Of a stretch of DNA of 64,000 nucleotides, positions 9,116 through 18,535 are shown piece after piece. The translations under genes and the position numbers were made by a program. This DNA is from Desulfomonile sp963700305. GTDB lineage: Bacteria > Desulfobacterota > Desulfomonilia > Desulfomonilales > Desulfomonilaceae. The stretch spans positions 186,001-250,000 of the forward strand of contig CAVOXB010000027.1 in assembly GCA_963700305.1 (NCBI GenBank), given 5' to 3'. The notes beneath the pieces were generated by a model. That model saw nothing but the letters and a program-made list of their open reading frames with translations, was not told the origin of the DNA and made no database searches. Position 1 is the stretch's first letter. Every line of letters starts with the position of its first letter.

Positions 9116-9958
9116 ATGCCTAAAATCACGATTCAGACTTTGAGGGAAAAAAGGGCACGCAAAGAGCGGATGACGTTCCTCACGGGGTACGATTATCCCT
9201 TTGCCATATTGGAACAAAAGGCCGGCATCGACGTGATTCTGGTGGGGGATTCCATCGGAATGGTGGTGTACGGATACAGTTCCACTTTGCCCGTTACAGT
9301 GGACTTGATGATGCCCCACGTCAAAGCGGTGAGGCTGGGCGCGCCGGATGTCTATCTGGTGGGGGACATGCCTTACATGAGCTATCAGACTTCCAAATCA
9401 GAGGCTATCCGCAACGGCGGAAGGTTCATGGCGGAAGGCGGATGCGACGCCGTGAAGCTCGAGGGCGGCAGAGAGATGGCCGAGACCGTGCGCGCAATGG
9501 TGGCCGCAACTATCCCTGTGATGGCTCATATTGGTCTGACACCTCAATCAGTAGCTCAACTGGGCGGGTACAAGGCACAAGGAAGGGATATCGCAGCGGC
9601 CAAGAAGCTTGTAGAAGATTCGGAAATATTACAGGAAGCTGGTGCCTCGAGCGTGCTGCTGGAAGCTGTTCCAGCTGAAGTTGCTGAAATAATTACTCGC
9701 AGGTCATCCGTACCGGTTTTCGGGATCGGCGCTGGACCTCAGGTAGATGGCCAGGTCTTGGTTATTCACGACATGATCGGCATGTTCGACCGACACACTG
9801 CGAAATTCGTCAAGAAATACAGGATGATCGGAGAACAGATCTTCGAGGCCTTGAAAGAATTCAAAGAAGACGTGACTGAAGGACGTTTCCCTCCGCGGGA
9901 ACACTGTTATCCCATGCCGGAAGACGTCGCCGCCGAACTTAAAAAGATGTACCCCTGA
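9116..9958 (+). CDS. panB: 3-methyl-2-oxobutanoate hydroxymethyltransferase
   Basis: 280 residues, full length for PanB, the first committed enzyme of pantothenate synthesis (ketoisovalerate + methylene-THF to ketopantoate). Characteristic stretches are MTFLTGYDYPFA near residue 20, the metal-binding ILVGDSIGMVVYGY, GDMPYMSYQ, EGGCDAVKLEGG, MAHIGLTPQSV and GIGAGPQVDGQVLVIHD. The start at 9116 is supported by ggag upstream and by the alignment-like N-terminus MPKITIQTLREKR. A 19-residue upstream extension in the same frame looks non-coding. panE follows 413 bases later on the same strand, so the two may share regulation but are probably not tightly coupled. Confidence 0.95.
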   Translation: MPKITIQTLREKRARKERMTFLTGYDYPFAILEQKAGIDVILVGDSIGMVVYGYSSTLPVTVDLMMPHVKAVRLGAPDVYLVGDMPYMSYQTSKSEAIRNGGRFMAEGGCDAVKLEGGREMAETVRAMVAATIPVMAHIGLTPQSVAQLGGYKAQGRDIAAAKKLVEDSEILQEAGASSVLLEAVPAEVAEIITRRSSVPVFGIGAGPQVDGQVLVIHDMIGMFDRHTAKFVKKYRMIGEQIFEALKEFKEDVTEGRFPPREHCYPMPEDVAAELKKMYP

Positions 9959-10115
9959 TAGAGACGGAGGAGAATAAGAATGCGGGGGAACCCGAACAAA
10001 AATGGGTTCTTCCGCACCCCAGGGGTTCCGGGCATAGGCGTTAAAATAACGCGGTCGGGATGATGGCGCTAACAGCCTTGAGAATGCAGCGACATGGCGA
10101 AACATAGTATTAGTA

Positions 10116-10250
10116 GCGGCCGGCGTCCCTACCGGCCATCGTGGGCAAAGGAGCACCCGGATTCGCACGAAACTTCACCTGTGTAGCGGAAGACTTCCTC
10201 AATGGCGAGCGGATGAAGGCCACCATCTGGCCGGCAGGGACGCCGGCCGC
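10116..10250. repeat. Inverted repeat between panB and panE
   Basis: Arms 10116-10138 and 10228-10250 are reverse complements over 23 bases with one mismatch (core GCGGCCGGCGTCCCTACCGG), separated by about 90 bases. The gap between panB and panE (9959-10371) otherwise holds no gene. A short open frame over the repeat looks spurious. The core is reminiscent of the GGTCGGCGTCC motif found inside the MITE-like copies C and D. Confidence 0.6.
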
Positions 10251-10371
10251 CGCTATAGAGGCCCCAGACGGCCTTATTTCAACGCCCATCGGGTCCCGGA
10301 AAGGGCTTTTTGCAAAAAGTTCCTCCCCGGCAAATCTTCCCCCCCAAAAAATTATGAAGAAAGGCTGATAC

Positions 10372-11301
10372 ATGCGGATAGCAACAGTGGGTGCCGGCGC
10401 GTTGGGTTCCGTGATTGGCGGATTACTCATTGAAGCCGGCCTGGATACGGTTTTGATAGAGCGCAATGCGCAAGACGTGCGTGTGGTACAAGAAAACGGC
10501 CTTCACCTGGATGGCGTTTCAGGAGATCGAATTTTACATCCCACCATAGTGTCTGATCCCGCTCAGGCTGCGGGCACGGACCTGGTTTTCGTGATCGTCA
10601 AGTCTTATGATACCCGCGCAGCGATTGAAACAGTCAAAGAGGCAATTTCGCCTACTGGAATAGTCCTAACTCTGCAGAACGGAATAGGGAATTTTGAGAC
10701 ACTGAACGAGGCATTTCCGGGTCGCGTGCTCCTCGGAACGACAACGGTCGGCGCCATGACGGTGGGACCGGGGCACTTCAGGCATACGGGCTTTGGACAG
10801 ACCCACTTCGGAGAGGCTGACGGAAGAATCCTCGACAGGACACGCTCTGTGGCCGAAGTCCTGGAAAAAATGAACGCTGGTCCTGTTCATGTCGTTGACA
10901 ACGCGGTGGGATGTGTCTGGTCCAAACTTGTTATCAATGCAGCCATAAATGCGCCGGCGACATTGTTGAGGGTGCGCAACGGAGACCTTCCTGCAAGCGA
11001 ATCCGGCAGGGGACTAATTCATCGAATCGTAGAAGAATGCGTGAAGATAGTGCGTGCCAAAGGAATCACATTGATCTTCGACGACCCCGAGGAAAGGGTT
11101 ATAGCAGTATGCGAAGGCACAGCCCCAAACATCAATTCAATGTTTCAGGATGTCCTTGCTGGGAGGAGGACAGAAATAGACTTCATTAACAACGCTCTTG
11201 CCGACGAAGCCGATCGGCTGGGAATCGACGCGGCGGTGAATAAAACTCTAGCCTTGTTGATCAAAACACTGGAAGGAACAGCGGACCGCAGGGTGGAATA
11301 A
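10372..11301 (+). CDS. panE: 2-dehydropantoate 2-reductase (ketopantoate reductase)
   Basis: 309 residues. The Rossmann motif GAGALGSVIGG is at residues 8-18, with VKSYDTRAAIE and LQNGIGN typical of ApbA/PanE. The C-terminal helical domain contains the catalytic lysine region (VWSKLVINAAINAPATLLR) and a late GRRTEIDFINNAL motif. It reduces ketopantoate to pantoate with NADPH, the step after PanB. Ketopantoate reductase paralogues acting on other 2-oxoacids exist, but proximity to panB supports PanE. A strong terminator lies 53 bases past the stop. Confidence 0.92.
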   Translation: MRIATVGAGALGSVIGGLLIEAGLDTVLIERNAQDVRVVQENGLHLDGVSGDRILHPTIVSDPAQAAGTDLVFVIVKSYDTRAAIETVKEAISPTGIVLTLQNGIGNFETLNEAFPGRVLLGTTTVGAMTVGPGHFRHTGFGQTHFGEADGRILDRTRSVAEVLEKMNAGPVHVVDNAVGCVWSKLVINAAINAPATLLRVRNGDLPASESGRGLIHRIVEECVKIVRAKGITLIFDDPEERVIAVCEGTAPNINSMFQDVLAGRRTEIDFINNALADEADRLGIDAAVNKTLALLIKTLEGTADRRVE

Positions 11302-11354
11302 ATGGCGACGTGAATGTAGGACTGGATTGTGTAAATTCCTGCGGAATCAAAAGC

Positions 11355-11391
11355 AACCGGGGAACCTTTAATAGAGGTTCCCCGGTTTTGC
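11355..11391 (+). terminator. Rho-independent terminator after panE
   Basis: A perfect 13-base-pair stem (11355-11367 with 11375-11387, AACCGGGGAACCT type), a seven-base loop and a tttt tail. It sits between panE and the convergent secreted-protein gene, so it ends panE and may act for both strands. Confidence 0.85.
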
Positions 11392-11411
11392 ATGAGGGTG
11401 GGGTGGTCGGT

Positions 11412-12357
11412 CTAGAAAAATGAGCTCAGGAATGCGAACGGCAGGCCTATGATTTCTGCCGCTGCATTGATAATGTCCGATCCCGATGACGAATCATCGT
11501 AAGGATACGCGTTTCCGTCCATTGGGGGAGCAGCCGCGGGCGCCAGTTTTATTGTGACTCCGTCTCGTACGATACGGTCCGCTGAAGGAGGCAAGGGTAC
11601 TCGTCTCGGGTCGGAATTCATGTACGAGGGAGCTGGGCCTTCATAGGCTTGGTTGTATGGCTTGTACGCCGTATTCGCAGAGTTCCGGGATTGGGGCGCA
11701 CAGTCTTGTACGCTGCACATGCGTTCCGTTGGAGCAGCATACACGGGGCGATGCTGATAAGCTCCTGCGGCTACGTTCCAGGGATTCTGCGTCACAGGTT
11801 TTACTTTCTGAATGGGCTTGGCACCAATCGCAAAGGTCCCACGATCCGGCGGCGCGATCTTCTTTACCTGCGGGGCCGCTTTTTTGTCAGCCTTCTTTTC
11901 GGCGACCGCCGATTTTTCCTCAGACTTCTTTTCCACTACCTTGGATGCAGGTTCAGCCTTCTCTTCTGCCTTCGAAACGCGGCGAGATCACTAGATCTTG
12001 GCTCAGGTCTTCGTCCAGGTCTAAATTGTCCTGTCGTGCCTCAGATACCATGCTTTTGGAAGGCTTCGGCGGTGGAGCCATTCCCTTGGAGCGTTCCCTG
12101 AAAGCTATGGCCGGCTTGGCTTTTACGCTTTCTTTTGCCGATACAGGCTCAGGAAAAAGACCGTCCGTTTCCAATTCCATATCAGCAGTCGTCTTGATAT
12201 TGGATTTGAATTCGGCCTTTACAAGAGTTCCGGCCACGTGGAGTGGAGTGGGCGCTTTGATGATACCTGCGTCGGCCAGCACCTCAAAATTTCCAGCGCA
12301 AACCCACGAGGCCGTCAATAAAAGGATGGCCGTCGCAATTGTGCAGATTCTTCCCAT
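11412..12357 (-). CDS. Secreted Lys/Ala/Pro-rich protein, one frameshift
   Basis: Two overlapping-frame pieces that read as one protein of about 315 residues. The start at 12357 (MGRICTIATAILLLTASWVCAGN) has a strong aaaggaga site and a signal peptide ending near WVCAG. The middle is a charged, low-complexity Lys/Glu/Ala segment (KAEEKAEPASKVVEKKSEEK), then a Pro/Tyr-rich part (YKPYNQAYEGPAPSYMN) and a Gly/Ser C-terminus. The frame changes by one base near 11985-11990. The low-complexity lysine run continues smoothly across the break, which argues for one gene. I recognise no domain. The composition suggests an envelope or surface protein. Confidence 0.6.
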
Positions 12358-12857
12358 GCTTGTATCTCCTTTCGCAACTGTTCCTCTAATTGAGGAGCAA
12401 CTTCGATCTTTGGGATTCTGACGGGTGGGTGTCATGTTCCCTCCTTCCCGATGACTGAAGGGGGCATAGCACCGCTGTGAGTAATTGTCAACAGTAAATC
12501 AAAATGTTATAGTACTTTCTTAAAGTAATAGATTAAGTAATTGCCAGCGAATCGTCACACTGAGCGGAGTAAATCCCCAAAAACATCGAAGGCTTTCATG
12601 CAGGAATCTCGCGTAGCTCGCTGGACGGCTGCAGGATTATCGTCCGGTTGGGACGTCCAACTAAAAATGGTCACCAGCCACAATTTGCTGGAATTGCCTT
12701 GAGTGGGCACATGCCGCCCGTAATTGAATGATTGCATCCACAGGCATTTGGCAATTGACAAAGAAATGGCATAAGCCTAAAATGCTTTGTTTATTAGAAA
12801 TATTGCGGGCTTGGAAATCGGGAATCGATTCACTGAGCGCCGTTCAGGAGATGTCTC
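12358..12857. other. 500-base gap, nothing convincing
   Basis: I see no gene, strong hairpin or repeat here. The region is AT-rich around 12480-12550. A short open frame on the minus strand (12555-12761) lacks a ribosome-binding site and family features. Promoters for the two divergent neighbours are presumably here but I cannot place them. Confidence 0.5.
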
Positions 12858-13298
12858 ATGTCCCCAAAGAGCAAATCTGAAGAAATTTCAAATGTCAGGC
12901 CAGAGGGTGTCCATCCTGGTGAGGCGGCTTCTTCCGAGGGTGATCCGGAGGGTGAGGTCGTAATAGCGACGGCAAGGAATATACCCCGGCCAAGTACAAC
13001 TCTGCCCTCGCCTCCCAAGGGCAAGGTCGGAAAGTGTGTCGCATCATTGCTGGGAGATATATCTTCTGTGCAATCCATCGACGAAGTGGAGAGAATCAAT
13101 AAATCGGGTCAAGCGAAAACACCTATTGGCGCAGTGATTCAAGCCGTATTGGCAAAAGCCGGCGGAAGCATGACCCTCGAGGAGCTGGCGCCGGAGGTCC
13201 GGAAATACTGGAACCGAACTTTTCCCACAAGCCCATATTCACCTGAAGAGCTTATATACATAATAATCAAGAATTCCGATAACATCCGCGTAAGTTAG
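12858..13298 (+). CDS. Hypothetical protein, possible winged-helix C-terminus
   Basis: 146 residues, with ATG preceded by ttcaggagatg (good ribosome-binding site). The N-terminal 60 residues are low complexity and rich in Pro, Glu and Ser. The last 55 (TPIGAVIQAVLAKAGG, SMTLEELAPEVRKYW, EELIYIIIKNSDNIRV) have the helix pattern of a small winged-helix fold. That fold is inferred from pattern only. It stands alone between two gaps and has no obvious operon partner. I do not recognise the family. Confidence 0.55.
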   Translation: MSPKSKSEEISNVRPEGVHPGEAASSEGDPEGEVVIATARNIPRPSTTLPSPPKGKVGKCVASLLGDISSVQSIDEVERINKSGQAKTPIGAVIQAVLAKAGGSMTLEELAPEVRKYWNRTFPTSPYSPEELIYIIIKNSDNIRVS

Positions 13299-13503
13299 CT
13301 TTCAGCCTTGTCTTTGGATAATGGTCTTTGGAGTCCCCCCGTCCTCCCTTCGAAGGGTGGTCCGTCCGAAACTGAGATCGGGGATCGACGCCTTTGGGAG
13401 TACGAGGATTTAGCTATAACATACTAGAATGACGCATTAAAAAAATATGCATCGCAATTCCGAAGACCTAAGCTGTCCTGGAACCACCTGCCGATATTTT
13501 GCC

Positions 13504-13555
13504 TTGACACACTATATGTTGTGGCGATAAAGATGCCCCCCACAAGATGATCCAC
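13504..13555 (+). promoter_or_regulatory. nrdD promoter with NrdR boxes
   Basis: TTGACA (13504-13509), a 16-base spacer and GATAAA (13526-13531) form a sigma-70 type promoter. The spacer contains ACACTATATGTTGTGG (13509-13524), a close match to the known NrdR box acaCwAtATaTwGtgt. A second, degenerate box starts at 13540 (CCACAAGAT half well kept), exactly 31 bases downstream, the spacing typical of paired NrdR boxes. Inference: NrdR represses this nrd operon when dATP is high. The rest of the gap 13299-13854, including an unusually long leader of about 320 bases, shows no gene. Confidence 0.75.
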
Positions 13556-13854
13556 TTACAGAAGACGGATCAAGCTTCGTTCAATTTCCGATCCCGGACG
13601 CTTTGGGGAAATTTATAAAGGCACCTCGAAGGTCCGGAATCAAAATGCTTTAAATTCGTAAAAGATTAGCACGGGGGTATAAAGTGCGACCAAATAAATC
13701 ACCGGAACATTAGAGTCGGTGCTTGGGTACAAGAGGAGTTGCGCTGCACTTGGATAGAAAATAAAATTGGCTTGAGTAAAACGTTGTAATTCGCTGAATA
13801 TTTAGGAAATTTGTCTCATTTTACGTACAATGTGTTCATAAGGGGAGAATAACA

Positions 13855-15958
13855 ATGGCTAGCGTTACTGAAATCCAGGGCTACAGAAAGGACGGTCCTC
13901 GACACATGGAAACCACGGACATGGCGCTGTTTGTCCGGACTTCCAGCGAGGCAATGGACGGATGGGACCGCAGTAGAATTGTTGACGCGCTGCTCAGAGA
14001 AACGTTTATCGACGAGGGTATCTGCAGAAGAGATCAGCCTTGAAGTGGAGAACAATATCAAGCAAAGCGGTATCAAAATGATAACTGCTCCGCTTATCAG
14101 GGAAATGGTCAATACCAAGCTGCTGGAACGCGGTCTGGAAAACGAAAGGCGTCATCATACAAGGCTTGGGGTTCCACTGTTCCACGACGTTGATCAGCTT
14201 ATAACCAGGCCGAACAAGGAAAATGCCAATGTGCCCCACGGACCTGAGGCCACAAATCTAACCCTGGCGGAGAACATAAAAAAGGAATACACGCTCCTCA
14301 ATGTGTTCGATCAGTCTGTGGGTGACGCTCACATGCGCGGCGACATTCATCTTCATGATTTGGGCTTCATAGACAGGCCGTACTGTTCCGGGCAGTCGCT
14401 GGAGTATATAAAGAAATTCGGTTTGAATCTCCCCAATTCCCTTGCAATGGCAAAGCCCGCTAAACATCCGGAAGTGCTTCTGGCTCATATGGTGAAGTTT
14501 GCGGCTGCATTGCAGAGCCACTTTGCGGGCGCAATCGGCTGGGACGCAGTGAACCTATTTTTTGCGCCATACTTGAGGGGGCTTCCCAACAGGGAAGTCA
14601 AGCAATTGGCTCAGATGCTCATATTTGAATTCTCTCAACAGGCAGTTGCCCGCGGGGGACAAGCGATCTTCACAGACATAAATCTGTACTGGGAAATACC
14701 CAAACACTTTGAGAATACCCCGGCAATCGGACCTGGCGGCGAGTTCACCGGCCACACTTATTCCGAATATCTTCCTGAGGCACAGAACTTCGTTTGGACT
14801 TTGTTCGACGTTTACCGTGAAGGCGATGGGGCAGGCCGTCCGTTTTTCTTCCCTAAGCCTCTCGTGCATATCACTGAGAAATTCTTCAAGACTCCAGGCC
14901 ATGAAAAGTTCCTTCATCACATCTGCGACATAGCAGCGGAGAAGGGCAATACGTATTTTGTTTTCGACCGAGGCGACACAGCGAAGATCTCCGAGTGTTG
15001 CAGACTTTCCTTCAAGCTCGAAAAGAGCGACCTCGATGACGCGGTGCATCCTTGGAAGATGCGCTATTCCGCAATGCAGAACGTGACCATAAACCTGCCT
15101 AGGATAGCGTACAAAGCGGCCGGAGATGATACAAAGCTGTTTTCCTTGCTAACAGAGCGAATCTCCGTCGCTGCAGAGGCTCATCTTCAGAAGAAAGCCT
15201 TTATCGAGAGGCTGCTCGCTCTGGGTGAAACAGGACCTCTTGCCCTCTTGAGTATGGATCGTGACGGCGAGTCCTATCTGAGAATGTACAGAGTGACCTA
15301 TCTCGTAGGGATGGTGGGTCTTAATGAGCTGGTAGAGTATCACACGGGCGAGGAGCTTCATGAGACGGAGGATTCGATCAAGTTCGGCCTCAAGGTTATA
15401 GCTCACATGAATTTAGTTGCAGCGCGTTTGGGCAAGAAATACAACATGCGTTTCGTATTAGAGCAGACGCCTGCGGAGAGCACTGCGTATCGTTTCGCAA
15501 AGCTGGACATGAAGCTTTACCCCGAAGCGCAGAAGGTTGTGAAGGGCAATCTGAATGTCGACGAGATTTACTACACTAATTCCACACTGTTTAATGTGGG
15601 CTCGCACGTTGATCCCATCGAGAGGGTAAAGAGGGAAGGGCTGTTCCATCCCTTGATTGAGGCAGGCTCCTTGACTCACGTGTGGTTGGGTGAAAGTCGC
15701 CCCAGCGCGGAATCTCTTGCGAATTTCGTGATAAAGACTTTCAGGATGACCCAGAACGATCAGATTGCATTTTCGCCTGAATTGACTACCTGCGTGTCAT
15801 GTGGCAGAACAACCCGCGGTCTGCACGACGTCTGCGCCTATTGCGGCTCCGAGCAGGTGGAGCAGATCACTCGCATCACGGGATATTTCACCAAAGTATC
15901 GAGCTGGAACAAGGGAAAACGAGGCGAGTTAAAAGACAGATTCAGAAATGTGATTTGA
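13855..15958 (+). CDS. nrdD: Anaerobic (class III) ribonucleoside-triphosphate reductase, one frameshift
   Basis: Glycyl-radical enzyme that reduces NTPs to dNTPs without oxygen. Residues 1-90 form an ATP-cone (regulatory nucleotide) domain, followed by the catalytic barrel (motifs GDIHLHDLGFID, QSHFAGAIGWDAVNLFFAPY). The C-terminus has a four-cysteine zinc site (CVSCGRTTRGLHDVCAYC) and the glycyl-radical segment ITGYF. A frame change of one base in ggg near 14016-14018 separates the first 55 residues from the rest. Repaired length is about 700. The start at 13855 has aggggag upstream. A redoxin gene follows after 38 bases and nrdG after a further 604 bases. The partner redoxin suggests a thiol-dependent rather than formate-dependent subtype (inference). 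Confidence 0.93.
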
Positions 15959-15996
15959 TATATGTGACCAGGGCGTGAAATAAGGAGGCTGTTAGA

Positions 15997-16260
15997 ATGA
16001 CTTATCTGTTTACAAAACAAGGCTGCGGCAAATGCGATTGGGTCAAGAGCCACGTGGATCTGCAAAGCTTGGACAGCGTCACAGTGATGCAATTGGACCA
16101 TGAGAACACCGATGCCCTTGCAATGCTCGCTTATTATGAATGTGTCTCTTTGTCGGAAAAACAGCTGCCGATTCTCGTGTCGGATACGCAGGAGATAATT
16201 ACGGGAGCTGGACATATAAGAAGACACTTGGAGGCATTCTGTAAGAAGTCGGATATGTGA
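15997..16260 (+). CDS. Glutaredoxin/NrdH-like redoxin
   Basis: 87 residues with the thioredoxin-fold N-terminus MTYLFTKQGCGKCDWVK, active site C-G-K-C at residues 10-13, and a LPILV segment where the cis-proline of this fold is expected. A strong aaggaggct precedes the start. It sits directly downstream of nrdD, so its likely job is to recycle the NrdD active-site disulfide. Redoxin-using class III reductases are known biochemically (for example thioredoxin- or NrdH-type-dependent NrdD2/NrdD3). Assignment to this specific role here is inference from adjacency. Confidence 0.8.
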   Translation: MTYLFTKQGCGKCDWVKSHVDLQSLDSVTVMQLDHENTDALAMLAYYECVSLSEKQLPILVSDTQEIITGAGHIRRHLEAFCKKSDM

Positions 16261-16481
16261 TCTAGCCTGAAGGCAAGCACGGCTGCCAGATCATCCAGTT
16301 CGGGAATTTTCACCCGAACTGGACTTCTATCTATCGCCGCAACTTCGTCCACTCTCCATTACTCTTCATACTAGCTAGTCCTTTCGTCTGTGATTCTTCA
16401 TAAGTCAGATTTCCAAAAAAATCGCTCACGAGTAACCATTCGCCCAGGTGGGGCACAAGGGCCGATGCCCCAAGGCTTGTC

Positions 16482-16567
16482 AATTGCGAGCGAAGCGAAG
16501 CAATCTCCAAAGGAGCACGATTACACGAGGGGGGGATTGCTTCGTCGCTTCCCTCCTCGCAATGACA
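16482..16567. repeat. BIME-like palindrome (attgcgagcgaagcgaagcaatc family)
   Basis: Inverted arms attgcgagcgaagcgaagca and its near complement ending in cctcgcaatgac. Related units occur at about 7013-7047, 18049-18119, 30957-31010 and, as a fragment, near 25164. Elements of this sequence type are common in intergenic DNA of many proteobacteria. The remainder of the 604-base space between the redoxin gene and nrdG holds no supported gene. Confidence 0.7.
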
Positions 16568-16864
16568 ATCTTCTAGGTATAAGCCAATGATTACCACGCT
16601 GACGAACTTTCGACTTGCAAAATTCAGTGGATTCCAATACAAGTTCATCCCCAGCAGCGGGGATCGCGCCGCATCGTCTCAATATTTACCATATTAATAT
16701 CATTAGTAAAAAACGCAGAAAAGGCATTACGAGCCTTTACGAATGGAAGATGGACTTTTCGGGCCACGAGCGACATCTCTAGCATCGGTGATGGTTGCTG
16801 CTCATGCGGCCGGTTTTTTTTGTATTTGGCGCGTTCCTGTTAATAAATAAAGCGGGAAATTCCA

Positions 16865-17584
16865 ATGGCAACTCAATTCGGTATCAAGGGTTTCATCCCA
16901 ACATCTTTTCTCGATTGGCCGGGAAAAATGTGCTCTGTAATTTTCCTGGCGGGCTGCAACTTCAGATGTCTAATATGCCATAACGCGCAGCTAGTTCAGC
17001 AGTCACAGTCGATTCCGGATTTTCCGCTGGATAATATACTGCGCCACCTAGGAAATAAAAAAAATTGGATAGACGGCATTACCGTTTCGGGCGGTGAGCC
17101 CACAGGAAGAAAGAACCTTCCGGAACTACTTGCCATTTTTAGAAAATCTGGTACCCGAATTAAGTTGGATACTAACGGTTCCAACCCTTCAATGCTGAAA
17201 GAGCTTATTGGAAGGCGACTTATCGACGCTGTTTACATGGACGTGAAGGCTCCGCTAACTATGAAGGAGTATTCAGCGGTGGCTGGTGTGCCCATAGATA
17301 TTAGAATCATCAAGAGGAGCATAGAAATACTGAAGAATTCCGACCTGGAAGTGGTCTTCCGTACCACAGCTATTCCCGGATTGGTCGAAGAACCCCAGAT
17401 TCGGGAAATTAGGGAAACTCTCGGCTCTGATCGGCCTTTTCTGATGCAGTTCTTCCGTAATTCAAGCACACTTGATCCTGAATTTTCCAAAATCGAGGAA
17501 TTTCCTCAGGGTAGAATCGACAAGATTAGGGCCGAGTTCGAATCCGCTCCTTCCCAAATGCAACCCCTCGCGAATGCAGGATGA
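16865..17584 (+). CDS. nrdG: Anaerobic ribonucleotide reductase activase (radical SAM)
   Basis: 239 residues. The radical-SAM cluster motif CNFRCLICHN (C-x3-C-x2-C) is at about residues 31-38, followed by the SAM-binding GG motif ITVSGGEPTGR and LDTNGSNP. It generates the glycyl radical on NrdD. The length and the N-terminus IKGFIPTSFLDWPGK match the longer NrdG-type activases (often annotated anaerobic ribonucleoside-triphosphate reductase activating protein). It lies downstream of nrdD and the redoxin on the same strand, but 604 bases with repeats separate them, so it may have its own promoter. Confidence 0.9.
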   Translation: MATQFGIKGFIPTSFLDWPGKMCSVIFLAGCNFRCLICHNAQLVQQSQSIPDFPLDNILRHLGNKKNWIDGITVSGGEPTGRKNLPELLAIFRKSGTRIKLDTNGSNPSMLKELIGRRLIDAVYMDVKAPLTMKEYSAVAGVPIDIRIIKRSIEILKNSDLEVVFRTTAIPGLVEEPQIREIRETLGSDRPFLMQFFRNSSTLDPEFSKIEEFPQGRIDKIRAEFESAPSQMQPLANAG

Positions 17585-18015
17585 TGATCCCCCGAGAATT
17601 TGTGGGAAAGAGGTTCCCACGGTTCAAGGTGAATATCTCGGAACAACCCTTTCGTTCACTCCTGGATTTGATCCAACCTCACGATAGCGAGAAGATCCCT
17701 TCCTGGCCGCCTCCGAGCAACTGGCCCGCCATAATGCTCCTTCACGGAACAGCGTGCTTGATAAACGTGTGGGAAGAGCTTGGAGTTGATCCCTTGCGCT
17801 CTTTTCTTGCGCGAGAGGAGTTTCACCACCTTAGTTCTCCGGAGCCGGGCGAAGAATTAACCGGCTGGCTCTTGATAGAAGATATCAAGGAATTCGTTGA
17901 TGAGGACGGTCAGATTTTCGATCAGGTGGATTTTGCAGCAGATTTTTCCAATGCAAGAGGAGTCCGTTTGGCTGAGTACAGGTTCGCTTATATAATTGCT
18001 CTAACCTCCCATTAA
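17581..18015 (+). CDS. Possible hotdog-fold (MaoC-like) protein
   Basis: 144 residues. Its ATG overlaps the nrdG stop, so the two are translationally coupled. The pattern PREFVGKRFPRF..., a central helix-like HGTACLINVWEELG, then EEFHHLSSPEPGEELTG and VDFAADFSNARGVRLAEYRFAYII resembles FAS1-type dehydratase / MaoC hotdog proteins. The catalytic Asp-His pair of hydratases is not clear, so it could be a thioesterase-like or non-catalytic relative. A link to NrdG beyond co-transcription is not evident. Family assignment is tentative. Confidence 0.5.
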   Translation: MMIPREFVGKRFPRFKVNISEQPFRSLLDLIQPHDSEKIPSWPPPSNWPAIMLLHGTACLINVWEELGVDPLRSFLAREEFHHLSSPEPGEELTGWLLIEDIKEFVDEDGQIFDQVDFAADFSNARGVRLAEYRFAYIIALTSH

Positions 18016-18048
18016 GACGAAGCGTTCAATGATTCTGGGGAATTGACC

Positions 18049-18119
18049 GTCATTGCGAGGAGCGAAGCGACGAAGCACTCTCCATTGAAATGGAGAGTGC
18101 TTCGCTGCTTCGCAATGAC
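18049..18119. repeat. BIME-like long hairpin
   Basis: The sequence gtcattgcga...gcactctccatt is followed three bases later by its near-complete inverse ending in gcttcgcaatgac, giving a stem of about 33 base pairs with one offset. Same family as 16482-16567. It stands 33 bases left of MITE-like copy C. The two together with a short CCCCGACTTTCGTCGGGG hairpin near 18425 fill most of the 520-base gap 18016-18535, where no gene is seen. Confidence 0.75.
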
Positions 18120-18151
18120 ATGTTTCGCGCTGCCACGTCTCCACGCGTGAC

Positions 18152-18300
18152 TATAGGGGTTGCCAAAATTTATGACGTTTATCCGATGGTCGAATCCCAA
18201 AGACTTCGTAGGGGTCGGCGTCGACCCACGGCGGGCACGGAGGCCCGCCGCTACGCATCATTCTTTGCGCAATCGGACAGAAATTTTGTCACACGCTATA
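18152..18300. mobile_element. MITE-like element, subfamily 2 (copy C)
   Basis: A 149-base element with ends TATAGGGGTTGCCAAAATT and, reverse complemented, TATAGCGTGTGACAAAATT. The interior matches copy D (39428-39581) with few differences, including GACTTCGTAGGGGTCGGCGT, the GGCGGGCACGGAGGCCCGCC hairpin and ATTCTTTGCGCAA. The ends resemble those of subfamily 1, but the interior is different. Confidence 0.75.
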
Positions 18301-18535
18301 AATGGCTGCCCCTTAAGAAGAGAAAAATATTGATTGAACCGTGACATTCTCTGTAAGAGAATGAAACAGTCTTCATGGGAGTGACAAAGTCCAGAACATT
18401 GTGCAGCGAAACGCTAGTACTGGACCCCGACTTTCGTCGGGGTGACGATCACGCCTGCAGCGTAACCGGGAAAAGTAACATTAATTCAATAGCATCGGCC
18501 CAGCGTCTCTGCCAGACCGATCACGCATTCAAAAA

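Noticed and set aside
11412..12357. Two separate secreted-protein genes
   Set aside because: The downstream piece has no signal peptide or ribosome-binding site, and the Lys/Glu-rich composition runs through the break, so one gene with a frameshift is more likely.
16331..16648. Minus-strand 105-codon frame in the gap before nrdG
   Set aside because: It reads through the BIME palindrome and has no recognisable features.
18049..18119. CRISPR repeat or transposon end
   Set aside because: The palindrome occurs as scattered single units with no regular spacers, so it is a BIME-like intergenic repeat.
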